The position numbers were made by a program, and so were the translations under genes. This document shows positions 36,801-45,307 of a stretch of 64,000 nucleotides of DNA, piece after piece (position 1 is the stretch's first letter; the number at the start of each line of letters is the position of its first letter). The stretch lies in NCBI GenBank assembly GCA_030386875.1, contig CM059563.1:50161602-50225601 (forward strand), read 5' to 3'. Source of the stretch: Morinoia aosen. Taxonomy: Eukaryota > Arthropoda > Malacostraca > Amphipoda > Talitridae. The notes under the pieces were generated by a model. It did no database searches. It saw nothing but the letters and a program-made list of their open reading frames with translations, and had not been told where the DNA came from.

Positions 36801-39800
36801 AGTCTCGAGAAGCTTGAAACATTGTATTTACTTGCTTCTGAAATCAGTGATTTTCTAAATTAGTAACTTTCGTTGCAAACTGTTCACGTAATTTTAATTT
36901 GTACAAAATGGCGTGATGTATAAATTGATGCATTTTATCTAGGCCCCACAATAAATTGGAAATAAAGTCTTTAAAGTTTACTGCAATTGCTCTGGGTAAG
37001 CTAAGGGCACTTTTCCTCTCATTATCATAATAAACCATTCAATAGTGGTGGGTAACTGAGGAAAGGAGAGCGTGACACCAAACACACATAAAACATAAGT
37101 GTCATTTTATCATCAGGTATACAGTAAAAAGTTTGGTTCACAATGATAAAACATAACTAGAATTGATCATAAAGACTTATATAAATCATTAGAGAAGATC
37201 TCAATTACCCTATGTGATGTGTCAGTTGAAGAAGACAGTAATACATGCTGAATTACAGGACACTAGTGAACCAAAAAAAAGTCCATAACGAAGCTAAAAA
37301 TTTGTTCTATTTGAGTAATAGGAACTCAGTCTACGGCTCAGGATCTCACATCTGCCTCCAAAAAGCACTAATTAATATAGGTACAATAGTCGTATCCTCC
37401 TGAGGGGTTTATGAAATAACGCAATGTCGGAGAACAAGACATTCTGTTTCAAATTTCATCCAAAATCTCTACTGTACACTTTCATTTTAAATAAATCTGG
37501 TACCCACGTACATTCTTTCTCTTGGTGCGCTTGTTATAGATGAATTTAGCCATAAGATCTTCGAAGTTAGCATCAGTGAGTTCGAGAGGGTTGTACTGGG
37601 AGGTCATGACCAGCTCGAGGTCTCTAGCAAAGCTGCCGGAGGAGTGAGTGTGGCGCACGGGCAGCAGCTTCAGGGGCAGGCTCGACTCTGCGCTGCACAG
37701 CAGGCGGCGCTGCTTCTTGCTCAGCAACGCCCCACTGCCTTCTGAACATATAAAACACAAAACGGCATCTTAGCATAAGAAATTTAAATAAATTATAAAT
37801 AAATAGTAAATAAATTATCCACAGTTTGGAAGGGCTTTAACTTGACGGCAATCAATTTCAGCTTTATTTTCTTTGTAGAAAATAAAATATTTTACCTCGT
37901 AGATCGGCATAATTTATTGCCATTAAGGTGCTACAATACACTACAAATTACATAGCAAATGATATGGCAAGTATTGAAATTTACGGGGATTACCTAAGCC
38001 AATCTCTCACTCAACAGAGAATGAACAACAACGGGGTTTGCACTCATGGATCAGTCCAGTAGAGCTCCAGATGCAAAAAGATCTTCTGTAAATTGCACCT
38101 TACGCAAAGACAGTAAAATAAACCATTTCATTTTACATGCAAACACGTGCTTTATTGGGGAATCATAACATAAACTGATCCAAGATAAGCTTTAATTATG
38201 GCATGTTGTGATTCTTGGGTCATAGTAGTTGAGCATGATTTCCGGTTCTATACTCTGAATTTCAACTAATATTGCATCCACCGTCATTCCTACATGTTGA
38301 CAGGGAGATGAAGCTGGTAAAATCCAAGTCATAAACCAGAAACACATCACTGTACAAAGTACCTTGATGCAACAGTCTAGATCAAACATCCTACTTGCAA
38401 GTTGAACAAATAAGTTAGTACCGTTATGTCATTCAAGATTAACCGACGTGGCAAGGATGAATGTGGGATAAAATTGAGGGCATTCTGATCAAGTGTTTTT
38501 CACCAAACAAATACGGCTGCTTAAAGACAATTAGGGTGTGGAATACTGCCGCTTATGGTTTTTTTGTACACGTTTAGAAACAAAATTGCACAGTAATATA
38601 CTAACATGAACTTCTCAACAATCCATCCAGGTGTGAGTTCAGGTGTTTTAAGGCAGAATAATGGAATAGTGTGGCAGATTTTCAGCTAGCTACTGGTGAG
38701 CAAAGCCTCTAAACTGATGTTCCGGTGCACAATCATGACAAAGTAAGCTCTCAATGGTTAATTTTTGTTTCTTTTGTTCAACTGAAAGTTAACACTTGAA
38801 TAATAATGAAGACACGAGCTCATTCTTGATGTGACAACAGAACACTCACCAGGATAATGCTCATCATCAGAAAGTTCTGCAGACAGACCAGCCTCAGTTC
38901 TCGCAGCGATCAGCTCCCTGAAGTATTTCCTTTTAGTCCTGACATCAATGGAGGCCTGCCACGAGGCCGATGAGCGAGTGTCACCAGCAGCCGCAAGCAT
39001 CACATTGCTGAGGCTCAGGGGAAGGTCCAACAGGCGCGGCGGTTTGCTGCCTGGGCCGAGCGTCATGGCCAGGTCTATGTAGTGCTGCCGTCTCACTATT
39101 GTTTCCTCCAGTGTCACGCGCAAGTAGTCTGAGTACTGATACCTAGTAGAAAAATTTAGGCATGGATATTATTGTTGTTATTGAGCATGTAGTACATCTA
39201 GTTACAAGCTACATGGTAATTTTGATATACCTGGACAGAATTGAAAACATATTGGTATCGAACATGTAAGGCTGGAGATTCGTCTGGGTCACCAATTGTA
39301 AGGTGGCGATTCGTCTGGGGTCACCAATTGTGAGGTGGCGATTCGTCTGGGGTCACCAATTGTGAGGTGGCGATTCGTCTGGGGTCACCAATTGTGAGGT
39401 GGCGATTCGTCTGGGGTCACCAATTGTAAGATGGCGATTCGTCTGGGGTCACCAATTGTAACTGTAAGATGCTAGGCATCGGCGGTGATCACGCTGCGGT
39501 CGTCAGTTAAGGCCCGGTGATAGGTCTGGGGTTACCACTTGTAAGGCCTGATGGTGTTATTGCTGCTGCTTCAGCCATTGAGTTCCGTTTTTTGGAGAGT
39601 GAAGCAGCGGCCCTACATTTATACCTCTCCTGCAGCTGGTATCGGTGATACGCAGAGAAAGTGGGAACTTTTTTTTGATCAAATTTACATTGATACATAT
39701 TGATATTACTGAACACAAATAGATTAAATTCGGATTTGAGGGGTAACTAAGGTAGGTCACTACAAACATTTCCTGTGAGACATTTTCCCACTTTGAATAA

Positions 39801-41555
39801 AAAGCAATACACTTGAAAAAGAGCATTAGAATTATACAGTCATCCATAAAATTCACCCTTTAGTAAGGAACTGAGGGGACAAGTAACCAACACACAAGGT
39901 GTGTTCCCATTCCCTGAGCATAAAAACAGCATTATTGAAAGAAGTTTATGACACAAAATTAAAGCTTTCAATGCTCATTAAGCTTGCTTGAATATTAGAA
40001 AATAAACTTCACACAAAACTTCAAAGTATACATTATTAACACCCTGAGATTGTGATATTTGGCCACATTTTGAGACTGAAATTTTTTGACTTGGGGGTGT
40101 AAAATTTTGACTTAGGGGTGACCAAATTTGAGATTATTGGTTAAAAAATCAGACATAATCTGGTAACCCTGGGTGTAATGCATTTAAAACAACTGATTAA
40201 AAACCAAGGAGGGAGAGATGAAAGAGAAATAATGCATACTCAAAATACATCCCTTTAAAGTTCCTGCAAGATTCATTGCTCATTAGACTTCTTAATTTAA
40301 CTTTGTTCTTAAAACGTACATTTTTTCAACCTACACTTCAAGGCATATTGAAATGCTTTTCCCCTACAAAATGAAGCGTTATAAAATGTTCTTAATATAA
40401 ATACAGGAAAACAACAGGAGAGAAAATCTTAGCAAGATAATTATTTCTCAAGTAGAATAGATAGATTGCCAATAAAGAAGTTCTAGCATTTCTGTTTATC
40501 CCCTGATTCAGTTAAGCTAGTCAAACAAACTACATACAGAAATGGGGATCAATAGTTACTTTACTCTTTACGGACCACTGTCAATCCTATGAAATATATA
40601 AAATTCATAATTGTTTCATGTTCTGAATGTTTTGTTGAAGTCATCTATTGCATACCATAGGTGATAATGAAATATAATTGCAACACTTTTGACAAAAGAA
40701 AATAACCAGGGACTTATAAGTAAAGCATAAGTGTTCAAATACAAACAGTCACCTACATGAAGAATTTTTTAAATATATTTTAGAAGAATTATTTCTAAAA
40801 TACAAATGAAACATTGAATTCAATTTACAGCAGTGCTTTATTTTGGACATTTAAAGCTACTGGAGTAAACAATACAGTAAGAGCATAAATACCTCCAGAT
40901 TTTTCTATTGATGGCTTCTTTCTTGCGACGCTGCTTTGCAATGCTTGGGTTGAAGTGGCCAGACTGCAGGAGCTGATGGAATTGCCTCAGGGGTGTGCCA
41001 TATCTGAAGTTCACATCCATGAAGAACATCTCCAGAGTGCGTGTCTTCTCCTCCAGGTCATTTTCAGGGAACGTGGGAAGGAAGTTCTGGCAAAAAATTT
41101 CATACATGATGGCAAACATAAAACCTGTTAAATGAAGTTGACAAGATAAAAACAACCCATAAAAAATTAACTTGATCATTTTTAGATAAAAAAATGATGT
41201 TTAACAACAACATTGTCATCATGGGCCACAAGGAGTGCTAAGATTAATAAAATACATTTTAATAAGATACCCTAACGTGTGTTATATTTATTTTAAATCA
41301 AACATAATGAGCCTTTTAGAGAAAATTTTGACATTGAAAAAAAAAGAACTATAAACCATGACAACTATGTATAACAAAAATCATGATAAGATAATTAAAT
41401 AACATGCCTACCATCAACTCCTCTCTGTTTTCTTCAGTAAGGCAATTATTCCAGGTTTCTGGAGATATAATTTCTGCCAAGAGAGAGAAGTCCCAGCACA
41501 CATCGCTGGGAAGCTGCAGCCGCACTCCGCAGCACTCAACATCCTCCAACTCCAT
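12483..41555 (-). CDS. NFRKB: NFRKB orthologue (INO80 complex subunit G), 26 coding exons
   Basis: A nuclear chromatin-remodelling subunit. Human NFRKB is part of INO80, and its N-terminal DEUBAD domain binds and inhibits the deubiquitinase UCHL5. The spliced frame, read by eye from GT-AG junctions with agreeing phases, is 1666 residues; human NFRKB is about 1300. DEUBAD lies at about residues 10-130 and has NFRYG at 74-78 where human has NFRFG. An acidic KEEPPDEDLL segment lies near 435-445. The winged-helix-like domain (about 640-800) holds the signatures HGYEAVVGPVKG, LPNGEGTRAEICELL and DRLHYEQDPCVKY. The C-terminal half is rich in V, S, T, A and Q, with Thr, Gly and Gln runs, and ends in a 10-residue repeat. 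An in-frame TGA lies seven codons upstream of the ATG. Introns not described separately are AT-rich and show nothing further. Confidence 0.93.
12864..15094 (-). other. NFRKB intron 25
   Basis: AT-rich intron. At about 13140-13445 there is a possible very degraded hairpin-head SINE (tctccccttggggc, then ccccctgacggg); confidence is low. Otherwise nothing was recognised. Confidence 0.4.
15095..15253 (-). CDS. NFRKB: NFRKB exon 25
   Basis: 159 nt, acceptor CATGTTGCGTTGCAG. The donor GTCAGT was chosen because it keeps phase 0 into exon 26; GTAATG, 4 nt further, would break the frame. It encodes VVPSVSNNTTTV and ARVLQQTQMRPTVSQ. Confidence 0.83.
15816..16004 (-). CDS. NFRKB: NFRKB exon 24 (glutamine run)
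   Basis: 189 nt, acceptor CTGTTTGTATCAG, donor GTCAGG. A second donor, GTAGTG, 6 nt downstream would add two residues in frame. It encodes KIAGQVLNIGGQQVLVAAPG, a five-Gln run and SGHISIKGLQGFHTLK. Confidence 0.85.
16416..16580 (-). CDS. NFRKB: NFRKB exon 23 (glycine run)
   Basis: 165 nt, donor GTGAGC. I chose the acceptor TTTGTGAACAG, which adds KSILTTRQ. A second in-frame AG (ACACGACAG) would give a shorter exon. A run of about a dozen residues, nearly all Gly, follows NTAQ. Confidence 0.82.
17301..17419 (-). CDS. NFRKB: NFRKB exon 22
   Basis: 119 nt, acceptor GGTTTTTAG, donor GTGAGC, ends in phase 0. It encodes SLQSVTLVPQSSVVTT and QQRLIVANVNSSGSGNK. Confidence 0.85.
18005..18068 (-). 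CDS. NFRKB: NFRKB exon 21
   Basis: 64 nt, acceptor TTGTGTGTTGTCAG, donor GTGAGC. It encodes VVQGGVQQLVTLHQQKPP. Confidence 0.83.
18085..18245. repeat. Intronic tandem repeat, about 57-bp period, nearly three units
   Basis: Diverged units share cgtcctgcatcact and aaatatttcc, with ataattatg starting the first and third units. It lies in NFRKB intron 20, just upstream of exon 21. Confidence 0.6.
18997..19052 (-). CDS. NFRKB: NFRKB exon 20
   Basis: 56 nt, acceptor TATTTTCTTGAGCAG, donor GTGAGC. It encodes GQKLVVSGNKVLLQGSK, similar to the exon 22-23 sequences (GNKLILTTQN). Confidence 0.85.
19498..19703 (-). CDS. NFRKB: NFRKB exon 19 (threonine run)
   Basis: 206 nt, acceptor TCTTTTTCTATACAG, donor GTGAGT, ends in phase 1. 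A run of about a dozen Thr near its middle is encoded by ACC/ACT triplets, a likely length-variable site. It ends LQGIAPQQLAGLKLVQGGAH. Confidence 0.85.
20209..20339 (-). CDS. NFRKB: NFRKB exon 18
   Basis: 131 nt, acceptor GTTTGCTGCTCAG, donor GTCAGC. It encodes a Ser/Val/Gly-rich stretch including APRVAVRPLVTSSGSGS. Confidence 0.82.
21191..21243 (-). CDS. NFRKB: NFRKB exon 17
   Basis: 53 nt, acceptor CTGTGTTGCAG followed by a second CAG, so a NAGNAG choice could add or drop one Ala. Donor GTAAGT. It ends in phase 0. Confidence 0.8.
21828..21959 (-). CDS. NFRKB: NFRKB exon 16
   Basis: 132 nt, acceptor GCTGTGTAGCAG, donor GTTTGT, phase 1 at both sides. It encodes GLSIAQLSQVAAAAKR and an Ala/Gln-rich end. 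Confidence 0.82.
22357..22483 (-). CDS. NFRKB: NFRKB exon 15
   Basis: 127 nt, acceptor TTTTGATGTTAAG, donor GTAAGA, ends in phase 1. It encodes LPQQLGQLIQTSSGTHFIAA within the disordered tail. Confidence 0.82.
23258..23377 (-). CDS. NFRKB: NFRKB exon 14
   Basis: 120 nt, acceptor CTCCGTTAAG (weak), donor GTTGGC. It encodes GGSMRALMAGNLQTIQV and GIQTIRVALPSAAIAK. Phase 0 at both sides means it could be skipped without a frameshift. Confidence 0.82.
24015..24569 (-). CDS. NFRKB: NFRKB exon 13 (largest coding exon)
   Basis: 555 nt, acceptor TTGAACTTATTGCAG, donor GTAGTG, phase 0 at both sides. It encodes VDGGQVKMLPEDILVKREIP and then a Ser/Asn/Ala/Thr-rich disordered tail region. Confidence 0.9.
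25273..25433 (-). CDS. NFRKB: NFRKB exon 12
   Basis: 161 nt, acceptor GATGCGGGCAG, donor GTAAGA, ends in phase 0. It starts ERMHHLHGPG, parallel to human FERIHQAQ, and continues with a basic KNKKMAVRRHARPK stretch. Confidence 0.9.
25665..26016 (-). mobile_element. Hairpin-head SINE, degenerate, in NFRKB intron 11
   Basis: On the plus strand it starts near taagttaggttaagcatccc and ends tcctgagggg at 26016. It is recognisably the 46451-46815 sequence with many substitutions. It lies in the same orientation as the host gene, head to tail with the next copy. Confidence 0.7.
26021..26300 (-). mobile_element. Hairpin-head SINE, second adjacent copy in NFRKB intron 11
   Basis: Ends tcccctgagggg at 26300 on the plus strand and shares aagaaggcctacctaa and gatacaat with the family. 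The tail side is shortened where it meets the preceding copy. The pair may come from a tandem duplication or an insertion into the tail. Confidence 0.65.
27094..27333 (-). CDS. NFRKB: NFRKB exon 11 (winged-helix-like domain)
   Basis: 240 nt, acceptor TTTGGTTTGTTTAG, donor GTGTGT. It encodes LPNGEGTRAEICELL, VVSGALDRLHYE and KLWVYLHRNRDEKEF, the most conserved block of the family. This exon alone fixes the gene identity. Confidence 0.97.
27402..27608. mobile_element. Palindromic MITE in NFRKB intron 10
   Basis: The left arm starts AAGCGGTCATAGACTATCAA. The right arm, inverted, reads AAGCGGCCCATGGACGATCA. Both continue into ATTGTCAATAT. The element is about 207 bp with no coding capacity. The ends are uncertain by a few bases and no target duplication is clear. 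Confidence 0.7.
28402..28532 (-). CDS. NFRKB: NFRKB exon 10 (winged-helix-like domain)
   Basis: 131 nt, acceptor GTTGCCCGCAG, donor GTAACT, ends in phase 1. It encodes HGYEAVVGPVKG and RPAYVTILAL, near-identical to vertebrate NFRKB. Confidence 0.95.
28539..28632. repeat. Intronic direct duplication, about 55 bp
   Basis: Two diverged units share acacgcaccat/agcacgcatcat, acattaacactct and a terminal tag. It lies immediately upstream of exon 10 on the minus strand. Confidence 0.5.
29190..29740 (+). pseudogene. Penelope-like element reverse transcriptase fossil in NFRKB intron 9
   Basis: Broken plus-strand frames read FVFNEKTCKLIEGLAIG, then SLFIANSF. After a frame change they read LDDTFVLFRLEHEANRFHKD, SIEFTMEIEQNGQILFLDAL and SVYRKPIFTG. 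This is the palm and following region typical of Penelope-like retroelements (LDDT catalytic box, LFLDAL, VYRKP). There are several stops and shifts, so it is dead. No GIY-YIG endonuclease was seen. It is antisense to NFRKB. Confidence 0.85.
30114..30347 (-). CDS. NFRKB: NFRKB exon 9
   Basis: 234 nt, acceptor TTTGTGTGTCCAG, donor GTGAAT. It carries an acidic EEEGEEDDSEES run and then the conserved lead into the winged-helix-like domain, RYERPHKAFTYR. Confidence 0.93.
32196..32408 (-). CDS. NFRKB: NFRKB exon 8
   Basis: 213 nt. The acceptor CCCACCACAG was chosen because it keeps phase 2 and opens with HTKQLQPALSWLQ. Nearer AG sites break the frame. The donor is GTGAGT. It ends KLQTLYHHWINN. 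Confidence 0.9.
33856..34032 (-). CDS. NFRKB: NFRKB exon 7
   Basis: 177 nt, acceptor GTGAATGTGTCAG, donor GTAATG. It encodes HSCFFCLLRDIICQ and WQHSPTASGNSWY, parallel to the FFSLLLEILL and SSPASSLNSWF region of the vertebrate protein. Confidence 0.9.
34467..34580 (-). CDS. NFRKB: NFRKB exon 6
   Basis: 114 nt, acceptor TTTTGGTGTGCAG, donor GTCAGA, phase 2 at both sides. It encodes VKEEPPDEDLLSG, matching the IKEEPLEDL motif of human NFRKB. Confidence 0.87.
34666..34735. repeat. 36-bp direct duplication in NFRKB intron 5
   Basis: Two nearly identical units, cagagctagctgctggaaca plus the following 16 bases, lie about 90-155 bases upstream of exon 6. Confidence 0.75.
35574..35986 (-). CDS. NFRKB: NFRKB exon 5
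   Basis: 413 nt, acceptor GTCATTACAG, donor GTGAGC, ends in phase 2. A short ordered start (GEYCAWSDTTGITLTDVIWR) is followed by a charged, disordered linker. The linker ends in a basic stretch, GRKRSVKAG then PAKRR, a plausible nuclear localisation signal. Confidence 0.87.
37222..37407 (-). mobile_element. Hairpin-head SINE fragment in NFRKB intron 4
   Basis: Shares agttgaagaagacagta, ggacactagtgaaccaaaa and the head tcctcctgagggg (ending 37407) with the family. The tail half is missing. Confidence 0.65.
37512..37741 (-). CDS. NFRKB: NFRKB exon 4
   Basis: 230 nt, acceptor TTATATGTTCAG, donor GTACGT, ends in phase 0. It carries the basic KKQRRLL segment and ELTDANFEDLMAKF, corresponding to the LTLNDIMTRV region of human NFRKB. 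Confidence 0.88.
38850..39142 (-). CDS. NFRKB: NFRKB exon 3
   Basis: 293 nt, acceptor TTTTTCTACTAG, donor GTGAGT. The first base completes the split Arg codon and gives WRYQYSDYLRVTLEE, parallel to the helix after DEUBAD in human NFRKB. It ends in an acidic ELSDDEHYP segment. Confidence 0.9.
39269..39459. repeat. 32-bp tandem repeat, six units, in NFRKB intron 2
   Basis: The unit aggtggcgattcgtctgggg plus tcaccaattgtg is repeated from 39269 to 39459, with four units near-perfect. On the minus strand each unit contains ACAATTGGTGACCCCAGACG, which looks like an LTR end plus primer-binding site. It may have arisen by amplification of that junction (see 39460-39660). Confidence 0.85.
39460..39660 (-). 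mobile_element. LTR-like fragment adjoining the 32-bp array
   Basis: Read on the minus strand there is a TATAAAT box, a short GC-richer stretch and an end at GGCCTTACA (39540), followed by AGTGGTAACCCCAGACCTAT. That resembles an LTR 3' end and tRNA primer site. No gag or pol is nearby. The class is an inference. Confidence 0.4.
39661..40892 (-). other. Remainder of NFRKB intron 2
   Basis: AT-rich. No further element was recognised. Confidence 0.4.
40893..41086 (-). CDS. NFRKB: NFRKB exon 2 (DEUBAD core)
   Basis: 194 nt, acceptor TTTTTTGCCAG, donor GTATTT, ends in phase 2. It carries FLPTFPEN and the NFRYG hairpin, followed by SGHFNPSIAKQR. In human NFRKB the equivalent hairpin blocks ubiquitin binding to UCHL5; here its last aromatic residue is Tyr instead of Phe. 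Confidence 0.9.
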
Positions 41556-41581
41556 CAGGGATACCGCCGCTCTTCACACAG
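41412..41581 (-). CDS. NFRKB: NFRKB exon 1 (first coding exon)
   Basis: The ATG is at 41555-41553, and coding runs to 41412 (48 codons, phase 0). The donor is GTAGGC. The 26 bases upstream of the ATG are preceded by a strong acceptor (a T-run, then GTCCAG), so at least one 5' non-coding exon must lie further right. It encodes the start of DEUBAD, including SPETWNNCLTEENREEL. Confidence 0.9.
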
Positions 41582-42553
41582 CTGGACAAAAAAAAGAAAA
41601 CAGAATATTTTTCTAGCAATAAAAATCACCAAGAACAACTGTACTGGAAATGGTTCACCATACACCATAGTACTTTGATCCTATCTCTGAAGTAGCAAAA
41701 ATATGAAGCATAAATTTTCATTCATGTCAATAATTATTCATGATTGTTTGTATCTAGCAATAAACATGAGTTGCTCCTTTTTCCAAATAGGTAAAAAAAC
41801 ATTGAATCAAATAATTACCATAAATGAAATAGAGCAAAGATTCATGGATGTCTCTGTGACAGCTTCATGATATTCTGTTGGTTTTATAGTCTGGCACATA
41901 AAATAACCATTGTTGGGAACCATTCAATAACCATTTTCTGAAATGTTGGGAGTAAGATGGGCTAGGCAACAACATCTGGAAAAGAAGCAAGGCTTCAATT
42001 TTATGCTCAACCCAATAAGAAACTTTAAAAAATTGATAAAAAGGTACCGTTTAACAATATAACCTAATTGGAACATGAAATATGATTCAGGCACAGACAC
42101 TAGGAATATAAACTTAAATCTAACAGAACCAAACATTTTTGATGGGAGCTCATGTAGATTTTGACAAGCAGGGGACATATATATTAATACTATATAATAA
42201 AATGCCAGGTGTACAAAAAATTTATAGGGTAAGTTCCGTTATATTGACTGCTACCCATTATCGTACAGATACCATTTAAATGGACATGGCATTACAACAA
42301 ATTTTTCCATTTAAATTAATCCAGGTCAAGTTCAATTTAATCCAAGTCAAATTCAAATCAATTCAACACCAAGTTGAGTTAAGAATTGGCATGATCACTT
42401 GTTAATTTGAGTGTTTTTTGCATTAAATATGTATCTAATGGATGTGATGAGCAAGACAAACGTTTTTCCTTTCAGCAAGGAATACATGAAACTTGCGCCG
42501 GTGTTGCAGTCTTAAGACAAGCTGTCGTAAAGTGTACTAAGCATCCAGCATCA
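41582..42553. other. Sequence right of NFRKB exon 1
   Basis: Probably the start of a 5' intron, because 41582 is preceded on the minus strand by a good acceptor. No promoter, exon or repeat was recognised. Confidence 0.35.
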
Positions 42554-42612
42554 GGAGGCAGAGTGTGATTCAGATCTTTGAGCGTAAAAGATCTGAATCT
42601 CACTCTGCCTCC
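42554..42612. repeat. Near-perfect 24-bp hairpin
   Basis: The arm ggaggcagagtgtgattcag plus atct is inverted at 42589-42612 with one mismatch around an 11-base loop. No target duplication is visible. It may be a cruciform-prone palindrome or a minimal foldback. It lies close to the mariner fossil, but it is not shown to be its terminus. Confidence 0.8.
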
Positions 42613-42689
42613 CGAAAGAGCTAGAGGGAAATGACAAAAATAATACTGGGTAAGAAAAAAGGGGCATTTTCAATCCTCTGATACCATAA

Positions 42690-43330
42690 GAACACCAAAA
42701 CTCATTTGGAATGTTAAATTAATGAGAACCAGGAGAGATTGACAAGAACCATTTCCAAGCAAAACTTGATATCAAAATGGACTTTCAGAACTATGATACA
42801 TCAGGATTTTTTATAAATTTCATATGTGATGAAGAAAGGCCACTCTGTATCAGCAAAAAGGCAGGAAAATTATCCCATGCATTCAAAATGGTTCCTTTCA
42901 GCAAAGACAACAAACCCTCATGAACATGGCATGTTTATTTTTTTTTTTTTGACAAGAAGCTTTGACCAGGATCAGAAAAAAAGGAATGACAGGTGACCAT
43001 GTGCCAACTTTTTGAAATAACCAGGGGGACATACACCAAATTTCTAGATACTGTGACGATTTTAAGAGTTTTGCGCAGTGGTGGTCATGTCACGCCACCT
43101 TACATTTTCCCACAGCATTCTCCAACCCAACCATGCTGCTGGATACCATGATGTTATTAACATGGTTTTTGAGCCACAGACAGACTGAGGTGTCTAATAG
43201 AGACCCATATATCTTTCAGCAAACCTCAGCACCTCCTCACAAAACCACAGTAACCAAGGCAGGTTATCAGAGAATTGTACAATCATGGGGCTCTTAAACT
43301 TGATGGAATTAAATTGTAAGTGTAGTTATG
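42690..43330 (+). pseudogene. Mariner/Tc1-type transposase fossil
   Basis: Fragments in changing plus-strand frames read FDQDQKKRNDR, GGHVTPPYIFPQ, ATDR and YIFQQTSAPPHKTT. They are equivalent to the catalytic-domain landmarks (N-F-DQDQ, GHVMPPHFFPQ, QQDSAPAHK) of mariner-like transposases. Many stops and frame changes are present, and the expected catalytic Asp of QQD is Thr. It is non-functional. Confidence 0.7.
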
Positions 43331-43789
43331 TTTAAAGCGTCATTGAAAGCGAACTAACCAATATCCTTGAGGTAAAATAGCTTTACTGAAGGCCACGATT
43401 GGCTAGCTTATTTTACAAATGCATAAACACTACTTGAGTTCAGCTTGTCGAGTGTTTCAGACCTAAATTAAAACAGTCATCGAAGCCAACATTGGTTTCA
43501 TGTATTAATTTCATAAAGAAGTACTATCAAGATTATTTTTATGATTTTGACTAAAATATATATATACAACTTTTGATCAACATATTTTTATTTATTTATT
43601 AAACATGCTAAAAATATCCCTCAAACCCTAAAGAGGAAACATGTTTCAGAATAAACTCTTTGGTTCTATTCAAAACCCTGAAAAAATTGAACTTCAGAGA
43701 AAAGATCAGAGAGTACAAGAAAAAAATATTAGACATACGAGTGCAATTTACCGCTAAAAAACTTTGAAAGCTGGGCATGTGATTAAGTG

Positions 43790-43950
43790 GTAGGGGAGTG
43801 GGATGAGGGTACAGTCTGTCTCCTATTGGTTTTTTATTTCTACCCAAAACAATTACTTGAATACCTGAGAATATTTTGAAACTGGAACTTGAAGAGAAGA
43901 GAGTGAATTGTCTTTCATATGCAGATGACTTTATTAAAGTGAGTCAAGGC
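43790..43950 (+). pseudogene. LINE reverse transcriptase fossil, left part (YADD box)
   Basis: The plus strand reads GYSLSPIGF (equivalent to GCxLSPLLF) and, after stops, RVNCLSYADDFIKVSQG. It is interrupted at 43951 by the 4.4-kb hAT-type insertion and resumes at 48332. Confidence 0.7.
43943..43950. repeat. 8-bp target-site duplication, left copy
   Basis: gtcaaggc directly abuts TAGAGATG at 43951. The matching copy is at 48324-48331. Confidence 0.85.
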
Positions 43951-44625
43951 TAGAGATGTGACTCAAAAAAAACCATGCTGTTTTTTAAAAAAAAAACACT
44001 TTTTTTTACAAAAAAAACCATGGCCAAAAAAAACGTGGATATTTTGATTTTTTTTTAATATTTTGTCTGAAAATAACTCAGCAAGAAAAAGAACCACATT
44101 ACATTATTTGTTTTTATGTCAAATTACAAAATAAAACAGCATACTTCTTAATTGATGGTTTTCTATGGTTTTATGAACTTTTCCATTTTCTGCGGTTTCA
44201 TGCTTTGATATTTCATTTATTTTACAATACATGTGAATGACCTTAAACTCCCAAAATGGTGTGTTATAATAACATATCTTTACTTATGGTCATTGATAGA
44301 GATGTGACTAAAAAACCATGTGTTTTTTTAAAAAAAAAACATTATTTATACAAAAATTATGACTAAAAAACATGGAAATTAATATATTTGTGACCTTAAA
44401 AATCCAATGCTGTTTTTTTTAAACATTGTTTTTTAACAGAAAAATCTTGACTAAAAAAACATGGCTATTATATTTTATTGGACCAAAAAAGATTTTTTTA
44501 TAAACATTCAAAAAATCATGACTAAAAAAACACGGATGTAAATATCAGGAAAGTTAGTTTTCTTTAATAGAATTGTCTTTAGAAACTTATAAACAAAGAA
44601 TGCTGTTAATATTGAAATCATGTTT

Positions 44626-44876
44626 ATTAGAACTGTACTAGGTCTTAGAATAAAATATCTACATAGAATCTATTCACTCCATAAAACCTTTCGGAGACCA
44701 ACTCCATCCTCAGTCATTCTGTAAAATTTGGTGAAATGGACAATGAATTTTCACTGTTCCTTTGAAAAACATTTGACTGAATGACTTACTGAGGATGGAG
44801 CTAGTCTCCGAAAGGTTTTATAGAGTGAATAGATTCTTTGTGGATATTTTATTCTAAGACCTAGGACAGTTCTAAT
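44626..44876. mobile_element. Palindromic MITE, 251 bp, nested in the hAT-type element
   Basis: The left arm starts attagaactgtactaggtct. The right arm, inverted, starts attagaactgtcctaggtct. About 95 bp of each arm pair, including aaaacctttcggaga and ctccatcctcagt, with a ~45-bp unpaired centre. No coding capacity. Confidence 0.85.
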
Positions 44877-45307
44877 GGATATTAATATATCTTATGTGAC
44901 CAAAAAATCCATGCTGTTTTTTGAATGTTTTTGTTACAAAAAAGTCATGACTAGACACGGATATTAATATACTTTATTTTACCATAAACAACCATGCTGT
45001 ATTTTTTAAAATAAAAATCTTTTTTACAGAAAAATCATGATTAAAAAATGTGGATATTAATATATTTTTTGTGCCAAAAAAAAACATGCTGGTTTTTTTA
45101 AATCATGTTTCTTAACCAAAAAAATCATGACTAAAAAACATGAATATTAATGACTTTTGGTGAAAAAAACATGGTTTTTAAAATGTCATGTTTTTTTTGG
45201 TCAGATAAAATTTAATAACAACTCATGTTTTTTGTAAAAAACCTTTTTTTCAGAAAACATGGTTTTTTGGTCACATAAAATAAATTGATATCCATGTTTT
45301 CTTTACA

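Noticed and set aside
39269..39459. CRISPR-like regular repeat
   Set aside because: The 32-bp units are directly adjacent with no spacers, and the context is an intron of an animal gene.
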